Shown here piece after piece: positions 1-7,990 of a stretch of DNA of 64,000 nt. Made by a program: the position numbers and the translations under genes. Within the stretch, counting starts at the first letter, position 1. Every line of letters begins with the position of its first letter. The notes below the pieces were generated by a model. That model was not told the DNA's origin and made no database searches. It saw nothing but the letters and a program-made list of their open reading frames with translations. The stretch is from RECM01 sp047921215 (GTDB lineage Bacteria > Bacteroidota > Rhodothermia > Balneolales > Cyclonatronaceae): the NCBI GenBank assembly GCA_047921215.1, contig JBLRWO010000018.1, forward strand, positions 12,731 to 76,730, given 5' to 3'.

Positions 1-68
1 TTGCATTACTTGTAACTGCATCCTGATTCAATCATTTTCACTTATTTTCATCCTGTAACATATCATCA

Positions 69-2537
69 TTGGCCAAAGTAAATCCATATTCAAACCCGCT
101 GTATGTGCTGGAGGAGTTCATTCAGGCCCTGAAAACGGATGATTCGGAGATTTCGGGAGCACTTGACCGGATTTCAGCCCTCACCGGCATCACGAAGCAG
201 GTCCTTCTGGATACGGCTACCGATGCACACGATTCGATCTCCCAGGTAAACAGCATCACCGAAGCCGTTGTACATCTGAACAATGATCTGACGATCAAAA
301 GCTGGAATACATCGGCCGAAAAAATCTACGGTTACCGTGCGGATGAGGCCATCGGGCGGAACATCGAGGAACTGCTTCAGACGGAATACGACCTGGAAAG
401 CCGCGAACAATCACTGGAATCGTTCCAGGAACACGGCATGTGGACGGGCGAGCTGTCGCACCTGCGCAAAGACGGTACCCGCATTCAGGTGTACACACGG
501 CTCACGCGCACCCACAACTCCCGCGGACTTGTGACCGGCATTGTGGGGCTCTTCAGCGACTTCAGCGGGAATATTTCGTCGGCAAACCTGCCCGAACTGA
601 TGACCACCCGCCTCCGCACCATACTCATGGCCACCAACGAAGCCATCTGGGACTGGGATTTCCGGACCAACCGCCACTGGTGGAGCGAGGGCATCGAGCG
701 GCTGTTCGGCTACAATCCCGACGAGCTGGAACCAGGCCCGGAGAGCTGGTATAACCGGATACATCCCGAAGACAGGGACCGGATAACCGAGGGCATCCAC
801 CTGGCAATCAACAGGTCGGCCAGCTTTTGGCAGGATGATTACAAATTCAGGAAAAAGGACGGTTCGTGGGCCTACGTAATCGACCGGGGCCACATCATCC
901 GCGACGACTCTGGCATGGCGGTAAGGATGATCGGCGGTCTGAGCGACCGCACCGAGCAGCGTCGCATGATCTATGAGCTGGCCGATGCTCACCGCCGGCT
1001 GAGCAGCCACCTGAACAACTCCCCGCTGGCCGTGGTGGAGTGGGATGCCGACTTCAACATGATCTCCTGGAACAAACGCGCTGAGGAGATATTCGGGTGG
1101 AAATCGGGCGAAGTGATCGGCAAGAACCTCAAAATATGGAATTTCATCCATGAAGATGATGAGGAGAGGGTAAAAAAGGTGATGAGGATGTTGATCAGCG
1201 GCGAAACAAAGAGCGTCGTGGTTGTGAACAGGAACTTTCGCAAGGACGGGGGTTTCGTAACCTGCGAATGGTACAATACCGCCCTGTTCGATAGCGAGGG
1301 CAACCAGATATCGTTCTTTTCGCAGGCACACGACATCAGCGACAGGATCCGTGCTGAAGAGGCCCTGAGAAAAAGCCAGGATCGGCTGGCGCAGGCCCAC
1401 CGGCTCGCCCGGATCGGAGACTGGGAGCTTGACCTCGCCACCATGAAACTGGACTGGTCGGACGAGGTGTTCAACATCTTTGGTGTGGACCGTGATACCT
1501 TCGACGGTGATTACGAACGCGCGTTCCTCGGCTTTGTACACCCGGATGACCGGCAATTAGTGGAAGCGGCCCGCAAGCGGGTGATCGGGAATAACGGAAC
1601 CGATGAAGTGGTCCACCGGATCATCCGCACCGACGGTGAAATACGTTATCTGCACCAGTTTGGCGAGACTATTCGAGATGACAAGAGACATCCCGTCAAG
1701 GTGGTCGGAACCGTTCAGGACATCACCGAGCTCACTGTGGCCCGGCAGAGCCTGCAAAAGAATGACCAGGTTATCGCCAATTCACTTCGCGAGAAACAGG
1801 TGATGCTCGAGGAGATCCACCACCGGGTGAAGAACAACATGCAGCTCATCTCGAGCCTGATGCAGCTGCAGGCCATGAAGGTGAGCGACGAATCGGTGAA
1901 GGTGCTTTTCGACGACAGCCACAGCCGGATCCTGTCGATGGCCCTGGTGCACGAAAACCTGTACGAAGCCGATGACATGGCCTCGGTCGATTTCGGCAAC
2001 TACCTCGAAAAGCTGATCAGCAACCTGCAGAACGTTTACCCGAATCCGGCGGTCACGATCCGCCTTGAAACCGGCGACATCAGGCTCGACATCGGCCGGG
2101 CGATCCCGCTCGGGCTGATCGTAAACGAGCTGGTGACGAACGCCATGCGGCACGCGTTTCCGGACGGGAAAGAGGGGACGATTACGGTAGGGTTACGGCG
2201 GATTGAGGGGGATGGGGGGATTGGCAAGACCAGGGATAAGGATAAGGATAAGGATAAGGATAAGGATAAGGATAAGGTTGAGGTTGAGGTTGAGGAAAGG
2301 CAACCTGGGCAGGATCGCGGTAATATCCCTGAACAAGACCGTGACCATGATTCAGAAGGAAAACCGCAAGCCCCGAGGTACGAACTTTGGGTGCAGGACG
2401 ATGGTATTGGCTACCGGCGGCGCGGCAAGGAGGGACTTGGGCTCGAGCTTGTTGATGGGCTGGTAATGCAGATCAGGGGAGAGATTGTTTTCAAAAATAA
2501 AAAGGGTACACGGGTGGAGGTTGGGTTTGGCAGGTGA
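69..2537 (+). CDS. Multi-PAS sensor histidine kinase (HisKA_2 family)
   Basis: Predicted cytoplasmic signal-transducing histidine kinase of 822 aa with no evident membrane segment. Four PAS/PAC modules lie at about residues 55-165, 185-300, 310-425 and 440-560. The HisKA_2 phosphoacceptor motif EIHHRVKNN follows (His584/His585), then a HATPase domain with an N-box (NELVTNAMRHAF, near 686) and a G-box (DDGIGY...GLGLELV, near 778-796). About 50-60 low-complexity residues, including seven Asp-Lys and three Val-Glu dipeptides, are inserted between N- and G-boxes, where this family normally has a short lid. The start is a TTG after an in-frame TGA at 24-26; no better start is visible. No response regulator is adjacent, so the partner is unknown. 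Family assignment is firm; the sensed signal is unknown. Confidence 0.9.
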   Translation: MAKVNPYSNPLYVLEEFIQALKTDDSEISGALDRISALTGITKQVLLDTATDAHDSISQVNSITEAVVHLNNDLTIKSWNTSAEKIYGYRADEAIGRNIEELLQTEYDLESREQSLESFQEHGMWTGELSHLRKDGTRIQVYTRLTRTHNSRGLVTGIVGLFSDFSGNISSANLPELMTTRLRTILMATNEAIWDWDFRTNRHWWSEGIERLFGYNPDELEPGPESWYNRIHPEDRDRITEGIHLAINRSASFWQDDYKFRKKDGSWAYVIDRGHIIRDDSGMAVRMIGGLSDRTEQRRMIYELADAHRRLSSHLNNSPLAVVEWDADFNMISWNKRAEEIFGWKSGEVIGKNLKIWNFIHEDDEERVKKVMRMLISGETKSVVVVNRNFRKDGGFVTCEWYNTALFDSEGNQISFFSQAHDISDRIRAEEALRKSQDRLAQAHRLARIGDWELDLATMKLDWSDEVFNIFGVDRDTFDGDYERAFLGFVHPDDRQLVEAARKRVIGNNGTDEVVHRIIRTDGEIRYLHQFGETIRDDKRHPVKVVGTVQDITELTVARQSLQKNDQVIANSLREKQVMLEEIHHRVKNNMQLISSLMQLQAMKVSDESVKVLFDDSHSRILSMALVHENLYEADDMASVDFGNYLEKLISNLQNVYPNPAVTIRLETGDIRLDIGRAIPLGLIVNELVTNAMRHAFPDGKEGTITVGLRRIEGDGGIGKTRDKDKDKDKDKDKDKVEVEVEERQPGQDRGNIPEQDRDHDSEGKPQAPRYELWVQDDGIGYRRRGKEGLGLELVDGLVMQIRGEIVFKNKKGTRVEVGFGR
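2235..2294 (+). repeat. Coding hexanucleotide array (GATAAG)7(GTTGAG)3
   Basis: Seven perfect GATAAG units (2235-2276) run directly into three GTTGAG units (2277-2294), all in frame with the kinase and encoding (DK)7(VE)3 in the ATP-lid region. Hexamer slippage would change length without shifting the frame. GTTGAG arrays also occur between genes at 47978-48031 and 54199-54222. Confidence 0.95.
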
Positions 2538-2663
2538 GATCAAATGCTCTTATCACGAAGAAACAAGCCATAGCCAATTTAAGTGAGACCCTGATCACCA
2601 AATGGTATTTCATCCATTCACTGTTGTGTTGTTGGGTTTGAGAATCAAATGATCTTGTAACAA

Positions 2664-5276
2664 TTAAAACTCAGAAGATATATCCTCCCAACTAATCCAT
2701 TGTCCATCGATCAGGTATTCAATCTGCCCCATATACTCCCTGAAATAAGCCGGCGTTGGTCGTGCTTCCAGCAATCCTTCAGTGATCATCAAATCCACTG
2801 CATCGTCATATCGATCGCTTGTTCCGAATCCGATCGGTTCAAGCTGTGTGGTGAAATATCCGATCAGGCTTCTGAACACGCTCGTAACCTGATGTTCACG
2901 ACTGATCATATTATCTTCAAGGCTGATTTCAACAATTCCCGCATCACTTCTGGAGTTTAAACTTGAAACAATATTCCTCCTCGATAGTGACTCCATCGAT
3001 TGTCCCAGAATAGTAGGAGGAATCCTCAGATAGACGAGCTCCGCCGCGTTTTCATACCCATCAATCCGGTGCTGCTCATAGCCAATCGCCTGACCGTCCA
3101 TCTGATTCGGTTCCAGAATACCCATCACCGCCATGTTGTATGAATTATTAGTTCCTCCGAAATAAATGTTTTGATGCCCGTCCCCTACTTCATCAATGAG
3201 AATTAAGTCATGTATCGCACCCGGATGGTAATAGCTGCTGATCACATCACCCGATGAACCATTGATTCTCTTAATAAACGAAGGGAAAAACATCTGATGC
3301 CTTTTTAGTACCAGGAAATCCGTTCTGCCAGCTTCACGGTCAAAAAAAGGAATGACGTGCACAAAGATATAATGATGATCTACATAATCAGTTGCACCGG
3401 GAAATCTGTATGCATTGCTGGTATAGTACTCCCATAGTATGTCGCCTGTGCCAATATTTTTCGCCCTTATAACACTGTAGTTATTGTCATTCAACTCTGT
3501 GAATTGAATCCAGATCACCTCGTTGATGCCGTCGCCGGTCAGATCAGCAAACGAGTGGACATCTTCTAACTTGAAGCCTACAGCGTAATATCTGATGGTT
3601 TCCTCTCCCACATCAATCTTTGTTATCGTCTGCCCTAACCGGTTCTTCACCACCAGGTACTGCCCCTGGTACTCGCCCATTACAGGGTTTTTGTCGATGG
3701 GGCCGTACCAGGCCATGGCCAGCAGGGCGCTCAGTACGAGAAGCAGGATGAGGCCGGCAGATGAGAACCCGTATTTGCGCATCCACGTGCCGGCCAGTAT
3801 GCTGGCGGGGATCCGTTTGTATTCGGTGAGCCGCCGGTCGTAGAAAATCTCCTGCAGGGTGCGGATGCCGGTGATCTCCAGATGGCGCCGGGGCCATTTC
3901 CCGCTCAGTTTTTTCACTTCGGCCCGAAAGATCTCTTCCTGATGCGCGGGCACAACGAGGTGGGTTATCGATGAATAGAAGGCCGCCTTCAATTTAGTGG
4001 CGATTCCCTCTTCGTCGATGTCCAGCACGTTTCCCTCTTCGTCGAGGCCGCCGGTGATGGCCAGCCGGCCGGCAAGCTGGTAGTATTCCCGTTTCCCCGA
4101 CAACCGCCAGAGCTCCGAGCAGAAAAGGGCCGCGATGGCCAGGTTGGCCGACTCACCCTCGTGGTAGGCACCCGGCATGTTGAAATCGAGTATGCCCCGC
4201 ACGAACCGCTTCCTGATGCCCGGAATGGTGGCATCGGCAAGGCGGCGGGCGGCTTTCAGGGGTACCGATACCTGGTTTTCCACACCACTCCGGCTTCCCG
4301 GTGATGAAACCGAGACCCGGATGTCATCTTTTTCGGCCGATCGCGACAGGTCGAGGTCCAGTGATACCCGCCTCAGGCGCCCGTAACCGGTCGATTTTCC
4401 GCGGCTGGTCCACTCCACTACCGGTACCATCACGCTTTTCGCCATCTCCTGCAACTCGGCTTCAAGCATGCCGGCCAGCTTTCTCACCTCTCCGGCCACG
4501 GACGCTTCTCCCGACTTGTAGAGCCTGTTTTTCAGGTTGATCAGGGTTTCAGGTGCGGAATCGATGGTATCATACACAGGGTGTCGAAGGTTCTGTTTCA
4601 GGTCCATTTCCCTGACCAGTTCCTTCTCTATTTCCATGGCCGGGTTCTGCAGCTGTTCATCCAGACCCGTTTGTATGGCTGGGTCCTGAGGCCGTTCATC
4701 AAGGCCTGATACCCCTGCGGGATCTTTCAGTTGTTGGTCACGGTCCTTTTCATTGGCCGGGCCCTGTATATGTTGACCATGGTCTTTCTCCCTGACAGAA
4801 TCCTGAGGATGTTCATCCGCAGCCGTTTCCCTGCCAGGATCCTGCATTTGATGTTCCCGCGCCATATCACTGATAAACCTTTCCGCATCCGCTTCCGGCA
4901 GTCCGAGCATGGAGAGCATTTTTGCCTGTTCGCCCAGGTGGAAAAAGGTAAGCGCGGTATGCCTGCGCAGCCGGGCGAGGTCCTGCAGGTACAACTCCAT
5001 CATCGCTTCGGGTACTACCGTGCGGCAGCGCTCAAGACGGCTGATCAGGTTTTGAAGTGCGGCCGGGTCCTTGCCTGTCAATGTCCCGGGTCCGGGCGGC
5101 ACCTGAAGAATCCTGAGCACATCCAGGATGTACGATTCATACATCTCCGGGTCACCGGCCAGCTCAAGAAAATCGGAAATCGCGCCGAGGCGGGCAGCGC
5201 ACGACGGTGATGTTGCATCCGTGCGGATCAGTTCCCGGTAGGCGTGTTCGATGTCGATCGGATTCCGCAATACCAT
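2664..5276 (-). CDS. Membrane protein: Lon-like (S16) protease domain plus FG-GAP-like C-terminus
   Basis: 870 aa. The frame opens upstream at 5345, but ATG 5276 has a strong AGGAGAAGGG Shine-Dalgarno and lies 17 nt after the previous stop. Residues 1-120 look helical. About 120-220 is a degenerate repeat rich in QDPA/GLDEQL-type units. About 265-480 resembles the Lon C-terminal proteolytic domain: GESAN aligns with Lon GPSAG (candidate nucleophile Ser376) and TKLKAAFYSSITHLVVP aligns with the Lon segment holding the catalytic Lys (here Lys428), so the Ser/Lys dyad appears intact. There is no AAA+ module. One transmembrane segment lies near 505-523. The C-terminal half has FG-GAP-like Asp-rich turns (DLTGDGINEV, DEVGDGHQNI) and is probably extracytoplasmic. 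Domain reading is from motifs only; the role is unknown. Confidence 0.7.
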   Translation of the reverse strand: MVLRNPIDIEHAYRELIRTDATSPSCAARLGAISDFLELAGDPEMYESYILDVLRILQVPPGPGTLTGKDPAALQNLISRLERCRTVVPEAMMELYLQDLARLRRHTALTFFHLGEQAKMLSMLGLPEADAERFISDMAREHQMQDPGRETAADEHPQDSVREKDHGQHIQGPANEKDRDQQLKDPAGVSGLDERPQDPAIQTGLDEQLQNPAMEIEKELVREMDLKQNLRHPVYDTIDSAPETLINLKNRLYKSGEASVAGEVRKLAGMLEAELQEMAKSVMVPVVEWTSRGKSTGYGRLRRVSLDLDLSRSAEKDDIRVSVSSPGSRSGVENQVSVPLKAARRLADATIPGIRKRFVRGILDFNMPGAYHEGESANLAIAALFCSELWRLSGKREYYQLAGRLAITGGLDEEGNVLDIDEEGIATKLKAAFYSSITHLVVPAHQEEIFRAEVKKLSGKWPRRHLEITGIRTLQEIFYDRRLTEYKRIPASILAGTWMRKYGFSSAGLILLLVLSALLAMAWYGPIDKNPVMGEYQGQYLVVKNRLGQTITKIDVGEETIRYYAVGFKLEDVHSFADLTGDGINEVIWIQFTELNDNNYSVIRAKNIGTGDILWEYYTSNAYRFPGATDYVDHHYIFVHVIPFFDREAGRTDFLVLKRHQMFFPSFIKRINGSSGDVISSYYHPGAIHDLILIDEVGDGHQNIYFGGTNNSYNMAVMGILEPNQMDGQAIGYEQHRIDGYENAAELVYLRIPPTILGQSMESLSRRNIVSSLNSRSDAGIVEISLEDNMISREHQVTSVFRSLIGYFTTQLEPIGFGTSDRYDDAVDLMITEGLLEARPTPAYFREYMGQIEYLIDGQWISWEDISSEF

Positions 5277-5293
5277 ACAAGGCCCTTCTCCTC

Positions 5294-6142
5294 TCAGGAA
5301 AAAATGAGCATCCGGTATTCGTCGATCTCCGGGCTCCGCTCCCATTTAAGTTTTCCGGCCGGGGATGATGCCCTGAGCTCAATTCCCCGCGCCGAGGTGA
5401 TCACCACCTGGCCGGCTTCTTCAACATCGTCAGGCAGAACAATAACAAGGCAGCCATCCACTTCGCGGACCACCGGCAGTTTTGCCGGTACCGGTTCCGC
5501 ATCGCCGGATGGCTGCATCCCCCATTCTCCCGTCGGTTGACGTTTAATCGAGTACCGGTGATCCGCATTGCGCAGCACCGGCTCGTACCTGCCCCAGTTT
5601 ACCGCCCCCAAGGCCTCGTCAACCCGGAATACACCCTTGCCCCGCTCGTCGGTAACAATATCAATTTCGAGCGCGGGTATGGTAAAGATCACATCACTCA
5701 TCCTGTCGGGATCCGATGAAATCACATACAACCTGAACAGCCCGGATTCCTCGCCCTGCATAATCCGGGCAAGTGTCTCATGTTCGGATGAGGCATAGGT
5801 GGCAAGATTGGATCCGAAGGCCGGCGCGGCCACCGGCGTCATGGCGGCCAGTACGAGTCCCTCGGGCTCCGAAAGTTTCAGGTCCGGCAGTACCTGTTCT
5901 ATGGGCCTGAGCACCATCATGGTCTCTTCCGGGAAAAGCCGGTTGAGATGACGTTCAATGAACCGCTGCCGTACCGGTTTTACCTCACCGAATATCGTGA
6001 TAAAATCCCGGTAACTGTCGACAACACCCCTGCACGCGGCGCAAGAAAGCAGATGGTACTGCAGCTGCGTGGCCATGAACGGATCCAGGCTTTGCGGATT
6101 CCGGACAAACCGCAGTATTAAATGATCATCAGGGTGTTTCAA
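5294..6142 (-). CDS. Putative zinc-finger (anti-sigma-like) protein
   Basis: 282 aa from a TTG start. Near the N-terminus the pattern HLLSCAAC, with upstream histidines (HPDDH), resembles the His/Cys zinc-binding segment of zf-HC2 anti-sigma factors. The rest, about residues 60-282, looks like mixed alpha/beta sequence with no family I recognise and no transmembrane helix. It lies between the unknown protein upstream (58 nt gap) and the Lon-like protein downstream (17 nt gap), so the three are probably co-transcribed. The anti-sigma suggestion is an inference from the short motif and the position only. Confidence 0.6.
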   Translation of the reverse strand: MKHPDDHLILRFVRNPQSLDPFMATQLQYHLLSCAACRGVVDSYRDFITIFGEVKPVRQRFIERHLNRLFPEETMMVLRPIEQVLPDLKLSEPEGLVLAAMTPVAAPAFGSNLATYASSEHETLARIMQGEESGLFRLYVISSDPDRMSDVIFTIPALEIDIVTDERGKGVFRVDEALGAVNWGRYEPVLRNADHRYSIKRQPTGEWGMQPSGDAEPVPAKLPVVREVDGCLVIVLPDDVEEAGQVVITSARGIELRASSPAGKLKWERSPEIDEYRMLIFS

Positions 6143-6199
6143 TGGATTGCATCACTGTGAATCGTAATCTGATCTCTACCGTAATTCCTTGCAATGCCA

Positions 6200-7222
6200 C
6201 TACGTCACGGAAATCCGGTCCAAATCTTTCCGGTAAAGATGAAGCATCTGGTCGTGGGCCACTTTCACAAGGTACTCAAGGCTCGACCGGTGCTGTTCAT
6301 GATAGGTATCTCTTTCCAGATGAATCAGTTTTTGTTTCAAAAAATCATAATAGCTTGTGCGGTTCGAACCATTTTCATGGTAACGGGCAATCAGGATTTC
6401 CCTGGCACATTCCATGTAGATGAGCCAGGTTTCTGCACTCACTTTTCTGCTTCTCACATAGGTGGCATACATGCGGGGCTCCACCTTTTGCAGTGCATGC
6501 CTGACCATTCTTGCGTGATCCTGTTGAACAAGTGGTTCGGGATCAGCGTCGCCCGCGCAGCATTCGGTGTGGATGTAGGCCGAGCGGATAATGCAGGCAA
6601 GATGCGTAAGCGGGATGCATTTCCGGTAGAGGTCCTGATCGGCCAGTATCTGCAGGCAACGCTGCAACACATCGGGCAGAGTGAGGCCGTTTTTAAGACC
6701 CGCCGCCAGCCTGGCCTCAAAAAACTCGGGTGGCATCGGCAGCAGTTCAGGGTTGTCGTCTTCGAGCACAATCCACAGGGTCCCGGATATCCTCTTCATG
6801 GTTACCGGTGCATCCCTGACCGCATTCTTCAGGTTGCGGATGAGCTTGCCCAGCGACGGGTCGTGTTCGCGTTGTATGCGGAACAGACTGTCGTTCACCT
6901 TGCCCATCACCACCCTGTGCACCAGCCCTTCCAATTCATCGTCATCAGGCAGGCTGTTTGTTCCGCTTGTATAGGGCGATCGTAAAACGCAGCGGAGTTT
7001 ATGGAAAACGCCGTTTTCATCCCGTTCGAACAGATCGGCGATACTGTCCCACGCGATTTCATCAATGCTGAGCCCGGCAAGGCCGTTGATCCTGAAGCCC
7101 GACTGCATCTTTTTTTTCAGGCAGGCGGATGCGATGCCGTGGGCATAATAAGCGAATCCGGACGTTGCTTTGCGCGTCGGCCGGTCGGACAACACTATGT
7201 GAAGTACTTTCCCTAATTCCAC
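6200..7222 (-). CDS. Unrecognised regulator-like protein, first gene of Lon-like operon
   Basis: 340 aa from a GTG start; no signal peptide or transmembrane helix. The sequence looks largely helical and basic/acidic mixed. The segment around residues 65-145 (FERDENGVFHKL, then VNDSLFRIQREHDPSLGKLIRNLKNAVR) is faintly like region-2 segments of sigma-70-related proteins, but I cannot confirm this. A cysteine pair (HTECC) occurs in the C-terminal half. It is followed by the zinc-finger gene, an order reminiscent of sigma/anti-sigma pairs. It is clearly a coding sequence, but I do not recognise its family. Confidence 0.6.
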   Translation of the reverse strand: MELGKVLHIVLSDRPTRKATSGFAYYAHGIASACLKKKMQSGFRINGLAGLSIDEIAWDSIADLFERDENGVFHKLRCVLRSPYTSGTNSLPDDDELEGLVHRVVMGKVNDSLFRIQREHDPSLGKLIRNLKNAVRDAPVTMKRISGTLWIVLEDDNPELLPMPPEFFEARLAAGLKNGLTLPDVLQRCLQILADQDLYRKCIPLTHLACIIRSAYIHTECCAGDADPEPLVQQDHARMVRHALQKVEPRMYATYVRSRKVSAETWLIYMECAREILIARYHENGSNRTSYYDFLKQKLIHLERDTYHEQHRSSLEYLVKVAHDQMLHLYRKDLDRISVT

Positions 7223-7445
7223 CAGGCAGATGATTAGACCCTTATTTCCCCGTGAGAGCTTTTTACGAGAATTAACATAGTAAAATCGAATCCACCTGAA
7301 AAATTAGGAGTTCTTAATTATTCTCGCTCCCGCCACGAAACCCCCGCTAACCCGTTGTGGCACAATGGAAATTATTCATTCAAAGACCCGAATCAATCAG
7401 GAAAAAAATATCTCTGCATCCATAAATCATTGATTTCCATGCGCA

Positions 7446-7757
7446 TCAGGCAAACTCCTCAACCGCTACCTGGTAGGCGTGGAGCGGATTGTCGAGGTGC
7501 CCCTCGTACTCTTCGTTGTATTTTTTAACCTCGGTAAGGATTTTCGCTACTGTTGCTTCGTCCTGGAAGGAGAAGAACAGGGTTGAGTAGATGCCCTGAT
7601 CGCCCTGCGAAAACCAGCTCCGGATATCCGGTTTGTGCTTTTCAGTCCGGAATCCGTACATCTCGGTTTCACTGTACACGGGCACGTTGTTGCGTGTCAT
7701 CATTGCGCGGACTTCATCCGAAAATTCGGCGATGCTCAGTATGATCAGAAGTTTCAT
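7446..7757 (-). CDS. PII-like small protein linked to RND efflux operon
   Basis: 103 aa. It starts with a beta-strand-like MKLLIILSIAEFSDEV and has the size and alternation expected of a ferredoxin-like PII/DUF3240-type fold, families often encoded beside heavy-metal RND pumps. It is the last gene on the minus strand after the RND transporter (198 nt gap that holds a duplicated gene tail). Likely cytoplasmic, with a regulatory or ligand-sensing role in the pump operon. Family assignment is by resemblance and context, not by a diagnostic motif. Confidence 0.6.
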   Translation of the reverse strand: MKLLIILSIAEFSDEVRAMMTRNNVPVYSETEMYGFRTEKHKPDIRSWFSQGDQGIYSTLFFSFQDEATVAKILTEVKKYNEEYEGHLDNPLHAYQVAVEEFA

Positions 7758-7884
7758 GGTGATGGTGATTTGATGGTGTGATTTCAGACTTGTGAAAACG
7801 TTTTCACCGGCCAGCGATGGTTATTTTATGGTTCAAATGCTTCATGTGAGCGAATTTTTCCGGTTTAAGCTTTTCTTTTGAGTT

Positions 7885-7990
7885 TTCAACATGCTTCTGC
7901 CCTGTTTTTGACCTTATCGTATGTTTTTTCGCTCTTGCAGTCTGAGTCTGAATATTTAACCTGCATTTGCCCTGTTTTTGACCATAAAGT
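7885..7990. repeat. Degenerate duplication of the RND gene 3' end
   Basis: The last ~35 bp of the RND gene (forward strand CTGCATTTGCCCTGTTTTTG at 7961-7980) recurs 70 bp further downstream (7891-7910) with only a few changes; the 15-bp core GCCCTGTTTTTGACC is identical. The second copy lies outside the reading frame's stop. Confidence 0.8.

Noticed and set aside
411..1556. 381-codon minus-strand frame opposite the sensor kinase
   Set aside because: Antisense of conserved PAS domains, no motif or Shine-Dalgarno.
6361..6380. GGTTCGAACC, tRNA T-loop-like
   Set aside because: Lies inside the 340-aa coding sequence and no cloverleaf can be built around it.
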